From Bigelowiella natans CCMP2755 (Eukaryota > Cercozoa > Chlorarachniophyceae), in assembly GCA_000320545.1 (NCBI GenBank), contig ADNK01000427.1, forward strand, positions 48,501 through 112,500: DNA of 64,000 bases. The letters are read 5' to 3'. The translations under genes and the position numbers were made by a program. This document shows, one piece after another, positions 11,082-24,648 of the stretch (its first letter is position 1; every line of letters starts with the position of its first letter). The notes under the pieces are model-generated. The model was not told the origin of the DNA, did no database searches, and saw nothing but the letters and a program-made list of their open reading frames with translations.

Positions 11082-12453
11082 ATGGAGGCCCTTCAAAAAC
11101 AATTGAAAGCTAATGGCGCTTGGGACCAAATTGCACGCTCGCTTGCTCATGTGATAAAGAACCAACCTAAAAATGCCCTCGAGATCTTCGAGTCTATCTG
11201 CCTGAACGCCAAGGGGGCACAGATAAAAGGAACAACCAGTCCTTTGGATGAAAAACAGCTGAACTCTATCATTGAAAAACTGCAACTTCATGCAGACCTT
11301 CTTAGAAAACCTCCAGCGAACTCTGAGGAGGAGGAAGCGAAGGGCCCCCCCGATGATATGCCAGGAACCGGCGACGTCGCATACAGACAGTGCATCCTCG
11401 AATCAGCAGGAGTGTGTCTCGGAAAAGAAGAAAGCTATTTAATTTCAGTGTCTATCCACAACTTCATCCTAAATCAGGCGGAGAAAGAAAATAATTTCAA
11501 GTCCGTAAGATTCGTTGGGAAAGTCTTGGGAACTAAGGCAGATTACTATATTATAGAATGTAGTAAAGAGGATTGGGGTGAGCCTGCAGAGGGAGAGCCC
11601 CCTCTTGCAGAACCTATGGGTACAGGTCTCAATGAGTTCCAATACTGGGCTTCGAACACAGCGGGGCACCCATCATCATGGAGCCCCCTTCCTCCAATAA
11701 CCCCTGAACAGCTGGCTGTTGCAATGAGAGTTCGAAGATTTTTTTCAGGCAATCTTAATGCGATGGTTGCTGGATACCCTTACTTTCCATGGAAAGAAGC
11801 TGGATATCTTCGTGCGCAACTTGCAAGGATTTTACATTCCACTGTGGTGAGTCCGAAGAATTTATGGATAATTCCGGAGGATGCAGAGAATGCAAAACCC
11901 GAACAAAATCCTGGATATATACCAGCCCCAGCAAGTGAATTGCTCTCTGCAAAAGGATGGAACCATCATCGGGCATACATAATGCCCGAATACAACATGT
12001 GCAGCCCACCCGTGCAGGAGGGGGAAGATGAAGAAGACAAAAAGGGAAATCCTGTCGCCTCCCTTAGCGATCTTTCTTCAGATCCAAGATCCAAAGGCAA
12101 GTGGCGCTTCTCCCTATGCCAGAATTCTGGTGTAAGACCGGAGCTTGATGCAAATGCAACAGTATGTGCCCAATCATTAGAATGGCCCGGAGCATTCTGC
12201 GTATCGAAGGTAAATATTTTCTGAATACTTCCGCGACCTGTGTTAATATATGTTGTTTTTTAATCAGGGGAAAACGATTATCAATGTATACGTGGGAAAC
12301 GGTTTCTGCAAATTGAATAAAAAATACACGAGACCAGCACCTCCCGTGCCATCAAGCGAGTTCAAGCTTGCCACCGAGCAGGAAGATCCAGTGAAAGAGG
12401 AGCAGCCAGAGGCAGCAGCTGAAGAGGAGAAAACAGAAGAAAAGACTGATTGA
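11082..12453 (+). CDS. Radial spoke head protein RSP4/6 (RSPH4A/RSPH6A family)
   Basis: Structural protein of the ciliary radial spoke head, which relays signals between the central pair and dynein arms. Two exons, 11082-12209 and 12268-12453, in phase, give about 437 aa, close to Chlamydomonas RSP4/RSP6 (about 460). An in-frame TGA just upstream fixes ATG 11082. Family features seen: VRFVGKVLGTKADYYIIE, LNEFQYWASN, YPYFPWKEAGYLRAQLARI, PASELLSAKGWNHHRAYIMP, SLEWPGAFCVSKG, INVYVGNGFCKL, and an acidic Glu-rich tail. It has far fewer introns than its neighbours. Its presence implies motile 9+2 cilia. Confidence 0.92.
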
Positions 12454-13575
12454 GCGATGTATTTTGATGAGATCTTTGCGGTATGTGTGAGATTTATAAA
12501 GTTTGACAGCTTTGAGATAACATATTGCGTATTAATACGCATTCATGACTTTCAACAATGATGGGAGATGGAAAAATGTAGAAGGCAAATCCGTCATGCT
12601 CTGTGCCGTTATCATCCTAGCCGCGATTAGCACTTGTAACTACGTGCTTGCTGCTCATGCGGATAGACTTGAGATCCCCGCCTATATGGACCTGTAGGTC
12701 CCTATACGCCTGCATGGCGGCCACATATCTGACAGATTTTGTCGCGCCTTCGGCATCGCAGCGCCACAATTTGTGTTAGTCGCGATGCTGAACGCGACTA
12801 AAGTAGCGCAGCGCGAGGCGAGCTGATGTTAGCCTATTACGTAATATATACGATACTTAGCTTACACGTGCGTGCACGCACATATATGACGGTGCCTAGC
12901 AGCTAGGAACCATACGTACATCATCTTGTGTGTGATGGCTTGCTGATCCCGTCTAGCTAGCCGTGTGCAAGGCTTTACTGTCTCACATTGTGCCTAGGTA
13001 TATATATCGTACATGAAGGTGCGATGCCATGCACTGCATATAGTGTGGACACTAGCTTAAGCGCGTGCACACAATGTGCGGTCAGCGCTGCGCACTGCGA
13101 TGTGACACTTGTGTGTACACCTACCTACTGCTCTAGAGTGCTTATTGTGCTACGCGGCACAGGCACACGTGCACAACACTCTGCATTGCATGCGCGTGCG
13201 TGCATTATATGGACGGACATATATGTCCGGACATATATATATGTCCCTATAGATAGCATGTGCGTCTGTGCGCGTAGTTCACAAGTTGATTGTTGATCCA
13301 AGTGCAAGCTACGACGCTACAGTGACTACATGCTTATGCATACTTGACTTGGGTATGATGCGATAGCGTGCATTACGTGGCTATCATCTCTATTACATGT
13401 ACGTACAGCTACATGTATTTGGAAAATAGAAGCCTCGATGTAGGAGTAGCCGCACAAATGGTGATATGTGCACAGGCACCGTCTGCATTTCTTGTCAATA
13501 AGATTTCGAACAAATGATAAATGCGATTGAAATGAATTTATATTTTACTTCTAGATGGTTAAAATCTGTGTCAAT
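12454..13575. other. Convergent intergenic region with adjacent perfect palindromes
   Basis: Between the 3' ends of RSP4/6 and the MFS gene. At 13215-13228 GGACATATATGTCC and at 13229-13246 GGACATATATATATGTCC are two abutting perfect palindromes (14 and 18 bp). The surrounding sequence is rich in GTGCAC, CTAGCTAG and GCATGC words. No gene is seen. Confidence 0.5.
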
Positions 13576-15135
13576 TTAACTCCTCTTCTTCGACTGGGAG
13601 ATGTCGTCTTGCGGCGACTTAGACGTCCCAGTCGCAAGAACACCATAAGATACATGGCATCCCATCATCAGGACCGACCCGACAAGAATAGCCGATGCAC
13701 AACTTGTAGCATCAGCCATTAAGCCCATCGATACTGGGCCAATTAAGGATAAAGTGCTTCCTGCTTGTCTTTGGAGTGACAAAGCTTGACCTCGTATTTG
13801 TTGTGAAGTAATTTCAGCAGTGAAAGCACCAATAGCTGGTCGATAGAATCCACCACAGAAACCTTGAATTGCCATCGCTGCTATAAATTGCTCTAGAGAA
13901 GTTGCAAACGCTAGCGAAGCAAAAAATACACTTGAGACTAATCCTCCTGGTACCACCATCCATTTCTTGGCTCCTGCTGTACGATCCGCGAGCCAAGAAC
14001 CAAGGGGCATTCCTATACCTTGTGAAACTGCGAGAGCTGTGAAAAGCATCCCTAACTCTTTTGGACCAGCGCCGATCACATTAGAAGCGTGCAACGAAAC
14101 AGCAGTGGTGAAGCAAGAAAATCTAATAGGAAGCTCGCATGCCAGAGCGATTAGCGCCTGTTGATTTCGGGAACGAAGAATAGATTTAACATCGTTCAAC
14201 CAGCTTTTAAGATGCTGTCGTACTGTGAGAGAGTCTTTATTTACACCCTGCTGCTTTTTCCCATCATTTACGGTAATCTCAATATTTTTCCCCCTAATTT
14301 CCGAATCACCGCGATTAGGAAGAGTCTCTGGGAGCTGCGTGTATCCTACAGAACATGCCATAGCACAGAATCCTGCAATTAGGAATGAATTTTGGTAACC
14401 ATAAGTTTCCGCAAGCCAGCCACCAACAGCAGGGCCAACAATCCACACACTTCCTACTATCGCTTGGTGAACCCCCATAATCTTCGCTCGGTGTTGAGGA
14501 GCCCGGTCTGAAAGGTCGCTAATATAAGCACTACTTCCTGTCATAGAGGACGCTGATCCAGCACCTACAATAAGTCGACACGCTAGTAGCGTGGAAAGTG
14601 ACCCACCAACGAATCCGGTCGCAGTCGTTCCAATGGCAGTTAGTGCTGTTCCACACCACATGAGGGGTTTTCTACCAATGATGTCACATAGACGCCCCAG
14701 AGGGACGTTGAGTAACAGAGTTGCAGCTGATGGTGCACTGAGGATTAAGCCAACCCCGGTTGCTCCCAAGTGGCCCCCCATTTGTGCCGCAAACATGGGC
14801 ATGACAGGAACCATTTGCGAAAAGCCTAGATTAAGCATTAGCTGGCTTCCAGCAAGGATCCCTACCTGCTTCATCAACTTTCTGTCCATGCCAGCGACTT
14901 TATTCGCATTGTCGTTCTCCCCTTCACTCTTCTTCGATTGTGGCAATTTTTTTGGCGGTGAAGCATTGCAAAAATTACGTCTGGAATGGGTGACGTGAGA
15001 GGAGAGGCATGGCACTGCTACTAGCTGTCGGAGATTCGTCCCGTGGAGCCGAGGATTAGTGCAATCCAGATTTAGAAACGAAGGCCCTCGTCGAAATTGT
15101 TGACAGAAGCGAATACATCGAACAGATTTCTTCAT
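13576..15135 (-). CDS. Major facilitator superfamily transporter, single exon
   Basis: A 519-residue frame without introns, start ATG 15133-15135. About 12 hydrophobic helices follow an N-terminal leader of roughly 90 residues that is rich in Arg, Ser and Asn and poor in acids, consistent with a mitochondrial or plastid transit peptide (inference). MFS signatures: GRLCDIIGRKPLMW between helices 2 and 3, the helix-4 region ACRLIVGAGSASSMTGSSAY, GPAVGGWLAETYGYQNSFLI, and LADRTAGAKKW in the second half. A basic central loop separates the two six-helix halves. The substrate cannot be read from sequence. Being intronless among intron-dense neighbours, it could derive from a retrocopy or transfer. 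Divergent from ornithine decarboxylase. Confidence 0.85.
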   Translation of the reverse strand: MKKSVRCIRFCQQFRRGPSFLNLDCTNPRLHGTNLRQLVAVPCLSSHVTHSRRNFCNASPPKKLPQSKKSEGENDNANKVAGMDRKLMKQVGILAGSQLMLNLGFSQMVPVMPMFAAQMGGHLGATGVGLILSAPSAATLLLNVPLGRLCDIIGRKPLMWCGTALTAIGTTATGFVGGSLSTLLACRLIVGAGSASSMTGSSAYISDLSDRAPQHRAKIMGVHQAIVGSVWIVGPAVGGWLAETYGYQNSFLIAGFCAMACSVGYTQLPETLPNRGDSEIRGKNIEITVNDGKKQQGVNKDSLTVRQHLKSWLNDVKSILRSRNQQALIALACELPIRFSCFTTAVSLHASNVIGAGPKELGMLFTALAVSQGIGMPLGSWLADRTAGAKKWMVVPGGLVSSVFFASLAFATSLEQFIAAMAIQGFCGGFYRPAIGAFTAEITSQQIRGQALSLQRQAGSTLSLIGPVSMGLMADATSCASAILVGSVLMMGCHVSYGVLATGTSKSPQDDISQSKKRS

Positions 15136-16220
15136 AATGTCACAATGCAGGTGTTCAGGTCAAGTGTCTCAAGCCATGGGCACCCTGAACGACTGAGCGA
15201 GACTGCAGACGGGGGACGACATTTTTGGCAAAAATAGTGAACGATGGAAACACCCACTTCGCAGTTAGTTGTGGTTTTACGATGTGCGACTGACTACGTA
15301 GTAGCAGGAATGCGTCGCACTTTAGGAGTTCTTGCCCTAAACAAACCATCCTCGTCGCATAACAATTGGGATAATTTGTAGCCCGCTGTAGCCAAAAAAT
15401 CGCCGATGATGATGCACATGAGCTTGCTGTTGCTTGGTTGTAAATCACCGCAGCGCAAGAAGTGGTTCCAGCTGGACTTCTCTCAGATTTTTCGCAGATG
15501 ATTTCTCCTTAAAGACAGCAGAAATGCACTGACGCAAAGGTAAAATCGCACGGAGTATTACTACTGCACGGAGGCTTCATACCGTGAAATTTCCAATTAC
15601 CATTCGCGAGGAAGCTCCTCGACCCCATCGTCTGCTACCGACACCTTCACAGGTTCAAAAAGAATACGCCTTGCTACTGAAAGTTTACTAATCAGGCCCT
15701 ATCACCTCTTTATAATCAAGGCATTGACAAAGTAGTTCAGACTCTCAAACTTGCGCATGCCCCTTGAGGACCTGTTAAGTAACAAGCGTTCTCCTAAGAT
15801 CCTGCCGTCACCAGCCTCAGGCAGTAAAACTGGCTCCTACGACTTCAACTCGGAGTTAGAGTGGAATCAAAAAATTTTCTGACACTCTCCGTATCTCTAT
15901 TCTCACGGGATTAGCTGCTTGCTGAGGTGTTGACAGCCAAAAGAAATGCGGCGCGTCATTCGAGAGGCCATTCGAGAATTTTCCAGCTTGAGGGTTCAGG
16001 TAGAATACATTTTTGACAAAAGAAGTGGACCGACGGGCCAATTGACCAACTTCACGTGTGTCTTTTAGGTCCAAAAAGCTGTTCCAAGAGCTGAATCAAA
16101 TCACACGCTCTCCCACCAATTAATGGAGCTCACAACTATAAATGTTCCCCCTAAAGTCGCAGAGGTGATGATTCTCTGCTTTTCAATGGCAAGCGAAAAA
16201 CATTGTTTGATTGCTATTCA
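15136..16220. other. Divergent spacer between MFS and ODC genes
   Basis: About 1.1 kb upstream of both genes. It has several short open frames, none with recognisable motifs or in-phase splice junctions. It may contain an untranslated first exon of either gene. Confidence 0.4.
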
Positions 16221-17930
16221 ATGAATCAGGACTTCTATTTGAGTATGGACTCTGAGAGCGAGTGGGAAAGTATTGAAGCTATACAGACTCTTCGCGAGAA
16301 TGCTGCTTTAGAGAAGCTTGCTCACAGAGGTATCAGTTTTTGTAATCAGCTATCATTGCATTTGAGGCTAAGAAATTGAATCTACTCCATAGCTGAGGAG
16401 GCATTTTATGTCATCAACCTGGCAAGGCTACGTGCAAAACACCTCCAATGGTCAGAAAATAAGCAGCAGCATCGAAATTTACACCAACTGAAACTCTTTC
16501 CTCTATCATTAGGAAAGACCTTCTTGCTAGAGTTGAACCATTCTATGCAATTAAGTGCAACCCAGACCATCGCTTGCTGAATACCCTCAATTCTATGGGA
16601 TGCGGATTCGATTGTGCTTCTATTCTAGAAATGGAAGCTGCCCTAGGAGCTGGTGCTTCTCCGCAGCAGATCATTTATGCAAATCCTTGCAAACCTTCTC
16701 ACCATCTCGAAGGGGCTAAGAAACTGGGTGTCACACTATCCACATTTGACAGTTGCTCAGAATTAATCAAAATTGCAAAGATACACCCGGGTTCAGAACT
16801 AATTCTGAGAATTCTGGTGGATGATTCGAGTTCTGTGTGCCAGGTGTCTCATGTTCTTACTTCAACGGCAATATTCACTTAGCTGATAACTATAACTTTT
16901 AAACAGATGGGCAAAAAGTATGGTGCGTCTTTGGAATCAGTTCCTCAGCTACTTGACGTTGCAAAAAAACTTGGATTAAGCGTCGTTGGCGTGAGTTTTC
17001 ATGTCGGAAGCGGTTGCCGCAATGCTGAGGCATTTAGCGATGCCGTAACTCTCGCAAGGAAAGCGTTCGACATTGCTCACAGCAAGGGATTCTCACCGAG
17101 GATTCTAGATGTGGGAGGTGGATTCCCGGGCGAGTTTCTTCCAGATAGGAAGCTTGGAGGGATTTCTTTCTCCGATATTGCGAAAACACTAGGTAGTGGC
17201 GATTTTCAGAAATCCTCACACGTTCTCTATGTTCGTATCCATAACCCTGCTGCTGATATCTATATTCTTAGAGGTGGCGCTTGACGAGAGCTTCCCAGCA
17301 GATTCTGGTGTAAGGATCATTGCAGAACCCGGACGATACTACGCTACATCCACTCACACCCTTGCTGCACGTGTGATTGGCCGCCGGGAGCCGAACCATT
17401 GCAATCTCATATTTGATCAGAAATCTCAGAAATTTCAATCTCAAGCTGCCCCAGGCTATATGTATTACATTAATGATGGATTGTATGGTTCCTTCAACTG
17501 CGTGCTATATGATCACATCGATGTGTCTGCGACAAGCCATCCGGAATGCATTAACATGGGCTCAAAGATGTCACTTAAAAATGGACAAGAAGATGAAGCA
17601 TACGCTTGCAGTATTTGGGGACCAACATGCGACGGACTGGACTGTGTAATGACCGATGCCCATCTCCCACTACTTGAGGTAATCCAGGTTCAAAATATTT
17701 AATAATGTGAAAAAATATGGACGCCTACAGTAGAATAACAACACGTTTCAATTACGTTCCTTAGGAAGGCGATTGGCTCTCCTTTCGTAACATGGGTGCG
17801 TATACAAATGCAGCTGGATCTAACTTCAACGGTTTCATGAAGCCAAAGTAATCAGACCGTCTTTTAATATATCGACTTACTGTTGAGTAATGTGATTTTG
17901 TTTTTTTTCAGGATCTTCTACATTGATTAG
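16221..17930 (+). CDS. ODC: Ornithine decarboxylase, 7 exons
   Basis: PLP enzyme converting ornithine to putrescine, the entry step of polyamine synthesis. Exons: 16221-16329, 16393-16450, 16513-16843, 16907-17192, 17272-17678, 17765-17847, 17912-17930; phases close, about 430 aa (typical eukaryotic size). Key motifs: VEPFYAIKCNPD with the PLP lysine, CGFDCAS, FHVGSGC, ILDVGGGFPG (phosphate loop), IIAEPGRYYATS, WGPTCDGLDCV with the catalytic cysteine, YTNAAGSNFNGF, and the family C-terminus PKIFYID. Divergent from the MFS gene and convergent with the PHD gene. Confidence 0.96.
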
Positions 17931-18837
17931 ATAACTGATCCGATAAACCAAAAGGTGTAGGCGTAATTTAGGAACATATTCCTCTGTGAATATTTATATA
18001 AGTTATAATTGGATGGTTTCGTGGCCATTATGATTTATATCTTAATAAAATAGACTATTGTTTAAGAAAATTACAGCGCTTTAGATATCACTACTTCTCC
18101 AGTAATGTGTAGCATGCATGTATGGTGCTGTACACATGAGACGGATGTAGAGTTGATTAAATCTTTTCAATTGTCATCCTAATATAGCTATGCAATGCAG
18201 CGCTTATGTACATTTATCAACCCTATGCGTAGCAGTTCTGCTACGGTGTACAATGCCATCAGCAAGTGCGTAAGTGCGATAACGCATACAGCATGTGAAA
18301 TGGATGTAATGAAGATGATTACATTATTTCAATAGTCAACCCTAATGTAGCTATGAAAAACGGCGGCTACAGCGCTAATATTGTATTTGTTTGTTTCGCG
18401 GTGACTATGTCTAGTATGTATGTGCTTCATGTTGTTTGCAGCAAAAATGGCATATTCTAGTATTGTTGGCGCACCCGCGATATGGCGTGCTAGCGATCGC
18501 GAACGTGTACATGTTTGTATGCATCCTCTTTGGTCAGTTTTTTGTGTGTCAGTTCGATATTCCTGTGGAAGGTCTGGTGTGAGTTGCGCTGGAGCATCGC
18601 AGGCTTTTTTATTTGCGTACACACATGCAAAGCATACAATATATGTAGAATAATACGCAGCGGTTCGCTATACTATGCTGCTCCACGACATGTGTATGTA
18701 CATATCATCCGATATCTCGTCAGCATGCAGTTACAGCCCTTGATAAATTACAAATTGATGCTTAGTGCATGAGCATGCAAAATTTATGGCCCGGCCTCAT
18801 ACACTTATAACCTGTACAGGAGGCGAACGACACGAAG

Positions 18838-18889
<52 letters not shown>

Positions 18890-19002
18890 TTATTTATGTC
18901 TTCAACCCTGTGCATTATTATTGCCATATTTTTATTGGCCCTAGCCTTGACTTATAGTGAAAGCAGCAGCAAATACTTTGCAATTCTACAAAAAGCTAAA
19001 CC
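17931..19002. other. Convergent intergenic region with dispersed repeats and (AT)n
   Basis: Between the 3' ends of ODC and the PHD gene. Two diverged copies (about 18137-18182 and 18299-18356) of the ACGGATGTA...TTCAAT.GTCATCC repeat also found near 1750 occur here, and an (AT)n run spans about 18841-18884. No gene is seen. Confidence 0.5.
18841..18884. repeat. (AT)n microsatellite
   Basis: An uninterrupted TA dinucleotide run of about 44 bp in intergenic sequence. Confidence 0.9.
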
Positions 19003-20400
19003 CTATATTCTCCGACATAAGTCGCAAGTATATTGCGAGATGTTCTCCGCCTGTAAAAGATGCAATTCAATAATAGGTAACAGAATCTGATGAAGCGCAT
19101 TATTCGATCCGATATCGCACTACCCACCTCCTCCTCTGTGATCCCAACGCATTCTCCATGATACCAGTCATCGCAATCGTCGCACTGAATCATAAAATCA
19201 CCGTCCTGATATCTGATGGAGTAATAGAGACAGACAATTACAAAGTCAGGGTGGGATATTTGGGAGCATGAAATAGATATTAGTGGATGATAATGCTTGT
19301 ACGATGGTGCTGGTCACATACGTGTCATTGCAGATGCAATATTTTTTCTCATAGTCGATAGGATCCGACGAATTTGCGTTGAGTTCCTCAACCTCTGCCT
19401 CCCATTCTTTCTCTGGATAATATACATATATATGTAATTATAGAACAATTAATCGAATATCTTTCATTAATACTCAAAATTTAGACAAAATACATAAATT
19501 TTATGTCTCCACGTCGTACATATTTTTCTGTCAAGTTATTTCATATGTGAGAAGATTCTTACGGAATTTTTGGTGACGTTTGCAGTACTTTGAACCAGAA
19601 GTGACATATTGTGAGCATGGACGTCCTAAAATGGCAAAGTAAAACTATTAGAAATATTTTTAGGCACGTGATATAGAGCTATTTCATATTGGGTACCAAG
19701 CCTCCGCCCCTTCGCAAGACAGACATAACCGCAAATTGCGCTTCCTAAAAATGAAGATGGTGACCAAATAAGAATATATGTATTATTATAAATCATATTC
19801 CGAGGAATAATTTACTGGCTTCACAATCAAGCATTGAACATCTTACTCAAGCATCAGATATTCGATCGCACTCAGGAATGGCAAAAGGAGATGTATTTGA
19901 CCATGGACAGTGGTCCAGAGCCCCGATTCCCTCTTATCCTTGCCCTGCTTTCTTTTCTTCGTAATTCCTTTTCCTTTAGTTTTATTAGGTCGTTTCCGTC
20001 GCCTTTTCTTCGAACTTGAGCTCGAAGAAGAGTCGGGTGATGCGTTCGTTCGTGTTGAGGAAGAAGAAGGAGAAGAAGGCGATATCGGGTTCCACTTGTG
20101 CTCGGGTAGCGAATATGGGATAGATAATTCATAAGGATCTGTACCCTCTAAGCTCCCTGAAACTGAATTAGATTCATAAAAGCCAGATTTCTCCGGAAGT
20201 AATTGGGAGGGGATTTGGTCGATTTCGGTTTCGCGTTCGTTGCTGGCTGAAAACAACTTGGAACTATATCCTTTACCACTGTCGACGACGACTCCACTGC
20301 TGAAATAGTCATCTAAGTTACGGCAATCAGCACCATTTTCAGGTTCCGAGGACATTCGATACGAGTATAGTCCTGAAGCGGCCATTATTTCCGAGGACAT
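19003..20400 (-). CDS. PHD-finger protein with upstream Cys/His zinc motif, 6 exons
   Basis: Probable chromatin reader. Exons 5'-3': 19902-20400, 19697-19744, 19563-19625, 19322-19412, 19128-19212, 19003-19050; phases close, 277 aa. The N-terminal half is Ser-rich and ends in a strongly basic nuclear-type run (SKKRRRKRPNKTKGKG). Next comes a Cys/His cluster, ICGYVCLAKGRRLGRPC...YCKRH, resembling the zf-C3Hc3H domain. Last is a PHD finger: YCICND, MIQCDDCDDWYHGECVG, YTCDLCRR; the aromatic and acidic residues suit binding of methylated histone H3 (inference). One donor is the weak GTCAAA. Confidence 0.85.
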
Positions 20401-21402
20401 GAGGATAATGGTAATTTATGGCCGACAAAATAATTTCCAAAAACAAAAATAAAAATGCCATTTCTTCGGCAGCATTTAATTCTTGTTCTTGTTGTTCTTC
20501 TTGTTGTCGTTATTGCTTAGTTTTTATCGGGTGAAAACCCAAGTGATCAATGCAGACTTCATGTCCCCATTGATATTTTGTGGAAAGTTTCATGAGAAAT
20601 TTGCAAAAGGAAAACCTGAAAATAATCGAGCTACATTTCTTTGGGAACAGAAACGCTGAACTACATTCGGCAATTTTCCATAGTTTGGTGAAGAGGAAAG
20701 GAAATTGCAAAAGAATGCACTTCCGAGCCTTCAGGAAGTTCCTGGTCAGGATGCATGCTGTGCGCTAGGCATCATCACGTGTTAAAGAATTAAAGACAAC
20801 GCCACGTGGGGAGGTGTGGTAGCCACTGCATCGCATCATCAATGTTCCCAATGTTGACAGGCGGCACACAACACACTGTGATGCATCCTAGCTAGCTAGT
20901 CCATTGGTGTTGTGCACACACAGCACGCGCAATCTAGCAGCACTAGAGCAGTGTGGCATGCCAGCATGCACTAGTGCAGCACTGGCGGAGCACAATGAGC
21001 AGTCAGTGCACACTTCTTGCTAGATTTGTCGAGTACTCAAGAGCGTAGCTATGCATTGTTCATTTGGCAGGATGCAATGATTATTGCACCAGTGCAACCA
21101 ATAACATGTGCTGCACTCCAATGCATTGACATGAATGTTGCATTAGGCTAGTAGGGTTAGTGTGTGGATTCGAGAGCAGTCGCTACCCCACCCTAGCTAG
21201 CATGCCTCATTATTCATGCCCCATGCACAGCGCTCTAGCGCTAGAGCGCGCCTCGCCTAGCCTTTTGGTTTTTTCAGTGGCACACAATGATTGCCACTGT
21301 AAACACTGTAGGTGATTTTTATCATGATCGACGTGAGTTTCCAATCCAACGGTTCGAGATTGCTGCTTAATGTGTAAATTGGATTCAACATAACTTGCGT
21401 AA
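20401..21402. other. Intergenic region between PHD and COMMD10 genes, with 20-bp palindrome
   Basis: Upstream of the PHD gene and downstream of COMMD10. It contains GCGCTCTAGCGCTAGAGCGC, a perfect 20-bp palindrome at 21230-21249, within a CTAG/TGCA-rich stretch from about 20870. No gene is seen. Confidence 0.5.
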
Positions 21403-23322
<1,920 letters not shown>

Positions 23323-23531
23323 TGCTAGGGAGTTCTGGCAAATGGGAGCGTCCTTTACGTCTTCTGCTATTAGTACAGTTTGATATTTTCCAGGATCCGG
23401 AGGGGGGATAGCGGTGTTTGAGATCTGTAGCGAGCATGCACGTAATCAATATTCATCAGTGATATTAGGTATGCGAGGGGAAGACGCATCTACAACACAA
23501 ACAACAATCGACAGCCTCTCAACAGGCTGAT

Positions 23532-24648
23532 AACTCACGTAGTCTATCCGATGTATCTTCGATGTTTCTTAGTCAGCTGAGGAACAAATGGTTATCCCTC
23601 GACGCAAAGTTGCCAAAGCTTCACCTATGAACGTTGTCTCAGGACAAAAACCGCATGGATTTTGCATCTACGTAGGGACCTTTCATTTGTCGCATGTGAT
23701 CTCTTCGAAAACTCCCGTCGGACCACTTCCGGAAAAGGAGCTTTCATTCGCTGCTCGCATGCCCGGATGTCGAGGGCGGCGGATTCACCCATATCACCTC
23801 AACATAATTCAAACAACTTAATTTATTGCGTTAGAAGAGCTGAAAAAGCGCGAACTCCTAAAGATGCCATCGATGGGCTCAAGGAGGTCTTTCACGCACT
23901 GGTGGGAATTGATCGACGCTGAGAATAAATTGATAACTCAGTCAAACTTATCCTGAAACAAAGATAAGGCTTGCATGTTCGACAATATAACTGTTTGGTA
24001 CCATAATAGGTTTCTAGTTTTCAAAAAGGAATTGCTGACAGGCACAGTGAAGAGCTCAGGTTGATGATGATCAGTCTCTTCTTTCTGCTAACATTGGTTG
24101 AAATCTTTTCGTTAATTATACTGTTGTGCGACAGCTATGCTTACAGCTTCTTACTCGGAGGATTTACAGTCAATTGGTATCGGTTTTTAAGGTGGGTGAA
24201 ACCCAAGATCTGTTTGATTGCCTAAGAAAATAGCTGATTCCAACATTAGCGGCAGCGAAAAGGAGAAATGGTTCAATCCTCTCTTCTCCCACAAGACCAT
24301 GCCTGCAGGTAATGAGACCTAACAATTACCTCAGAACACCTGACGATCTGTAATGTGCAACTATCTAAAGTCAATATATCAACGGCTAAAAGTTGCCATT
24401 ATTCAATGAACTGAAGGTATTGTGCTAGAAGCTCTTTGCGGTGCGTTACGAAAGAAGAACACACCGACCGCAGAATCGCTCGAGGTAATAGGAATACTGC
24501 GGATACGAGTTTACACGTATTTGAGTTGTGCGATCGTCAGGTTATAGTTTTGCGAATTGAAAGCTTCATTTGTAGTGGAGGGTTTGCAGCTATGGCAGCC
24601 GATGTTGTTAATGGAGTTCAGACAGGAAATGACACGATGGTGCTATAA
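23532..24648 (+). CDS. Unrecognised multi-exon gene (3' half resolved)
   Basis: In-phase exons at the 3' end: about 24033-24058 (KELLTGTVKSS), 24146-24180 (ASYSEDLQSIGI), 24231-24310 (SEKEKWFNPLFSHKTMPA), 24419-24484 (IVLEALCGALRKKNTPTAE) and 24541-24648 (VIVLRIESFICSGGF..., stop TAA). All junctions are GT-AG and keep frame, so this is very likely coding. Two competing frames occur in the 5' part: one around 23860 reads ARTPKDAIDGLKEVFHAL, the other KRELLKMPSMGSRRSF. I could not choose between them or place the start. I do not recognise the family. Head-to-head with COMMD10 across about 200 bp. Confidence 0.5.
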
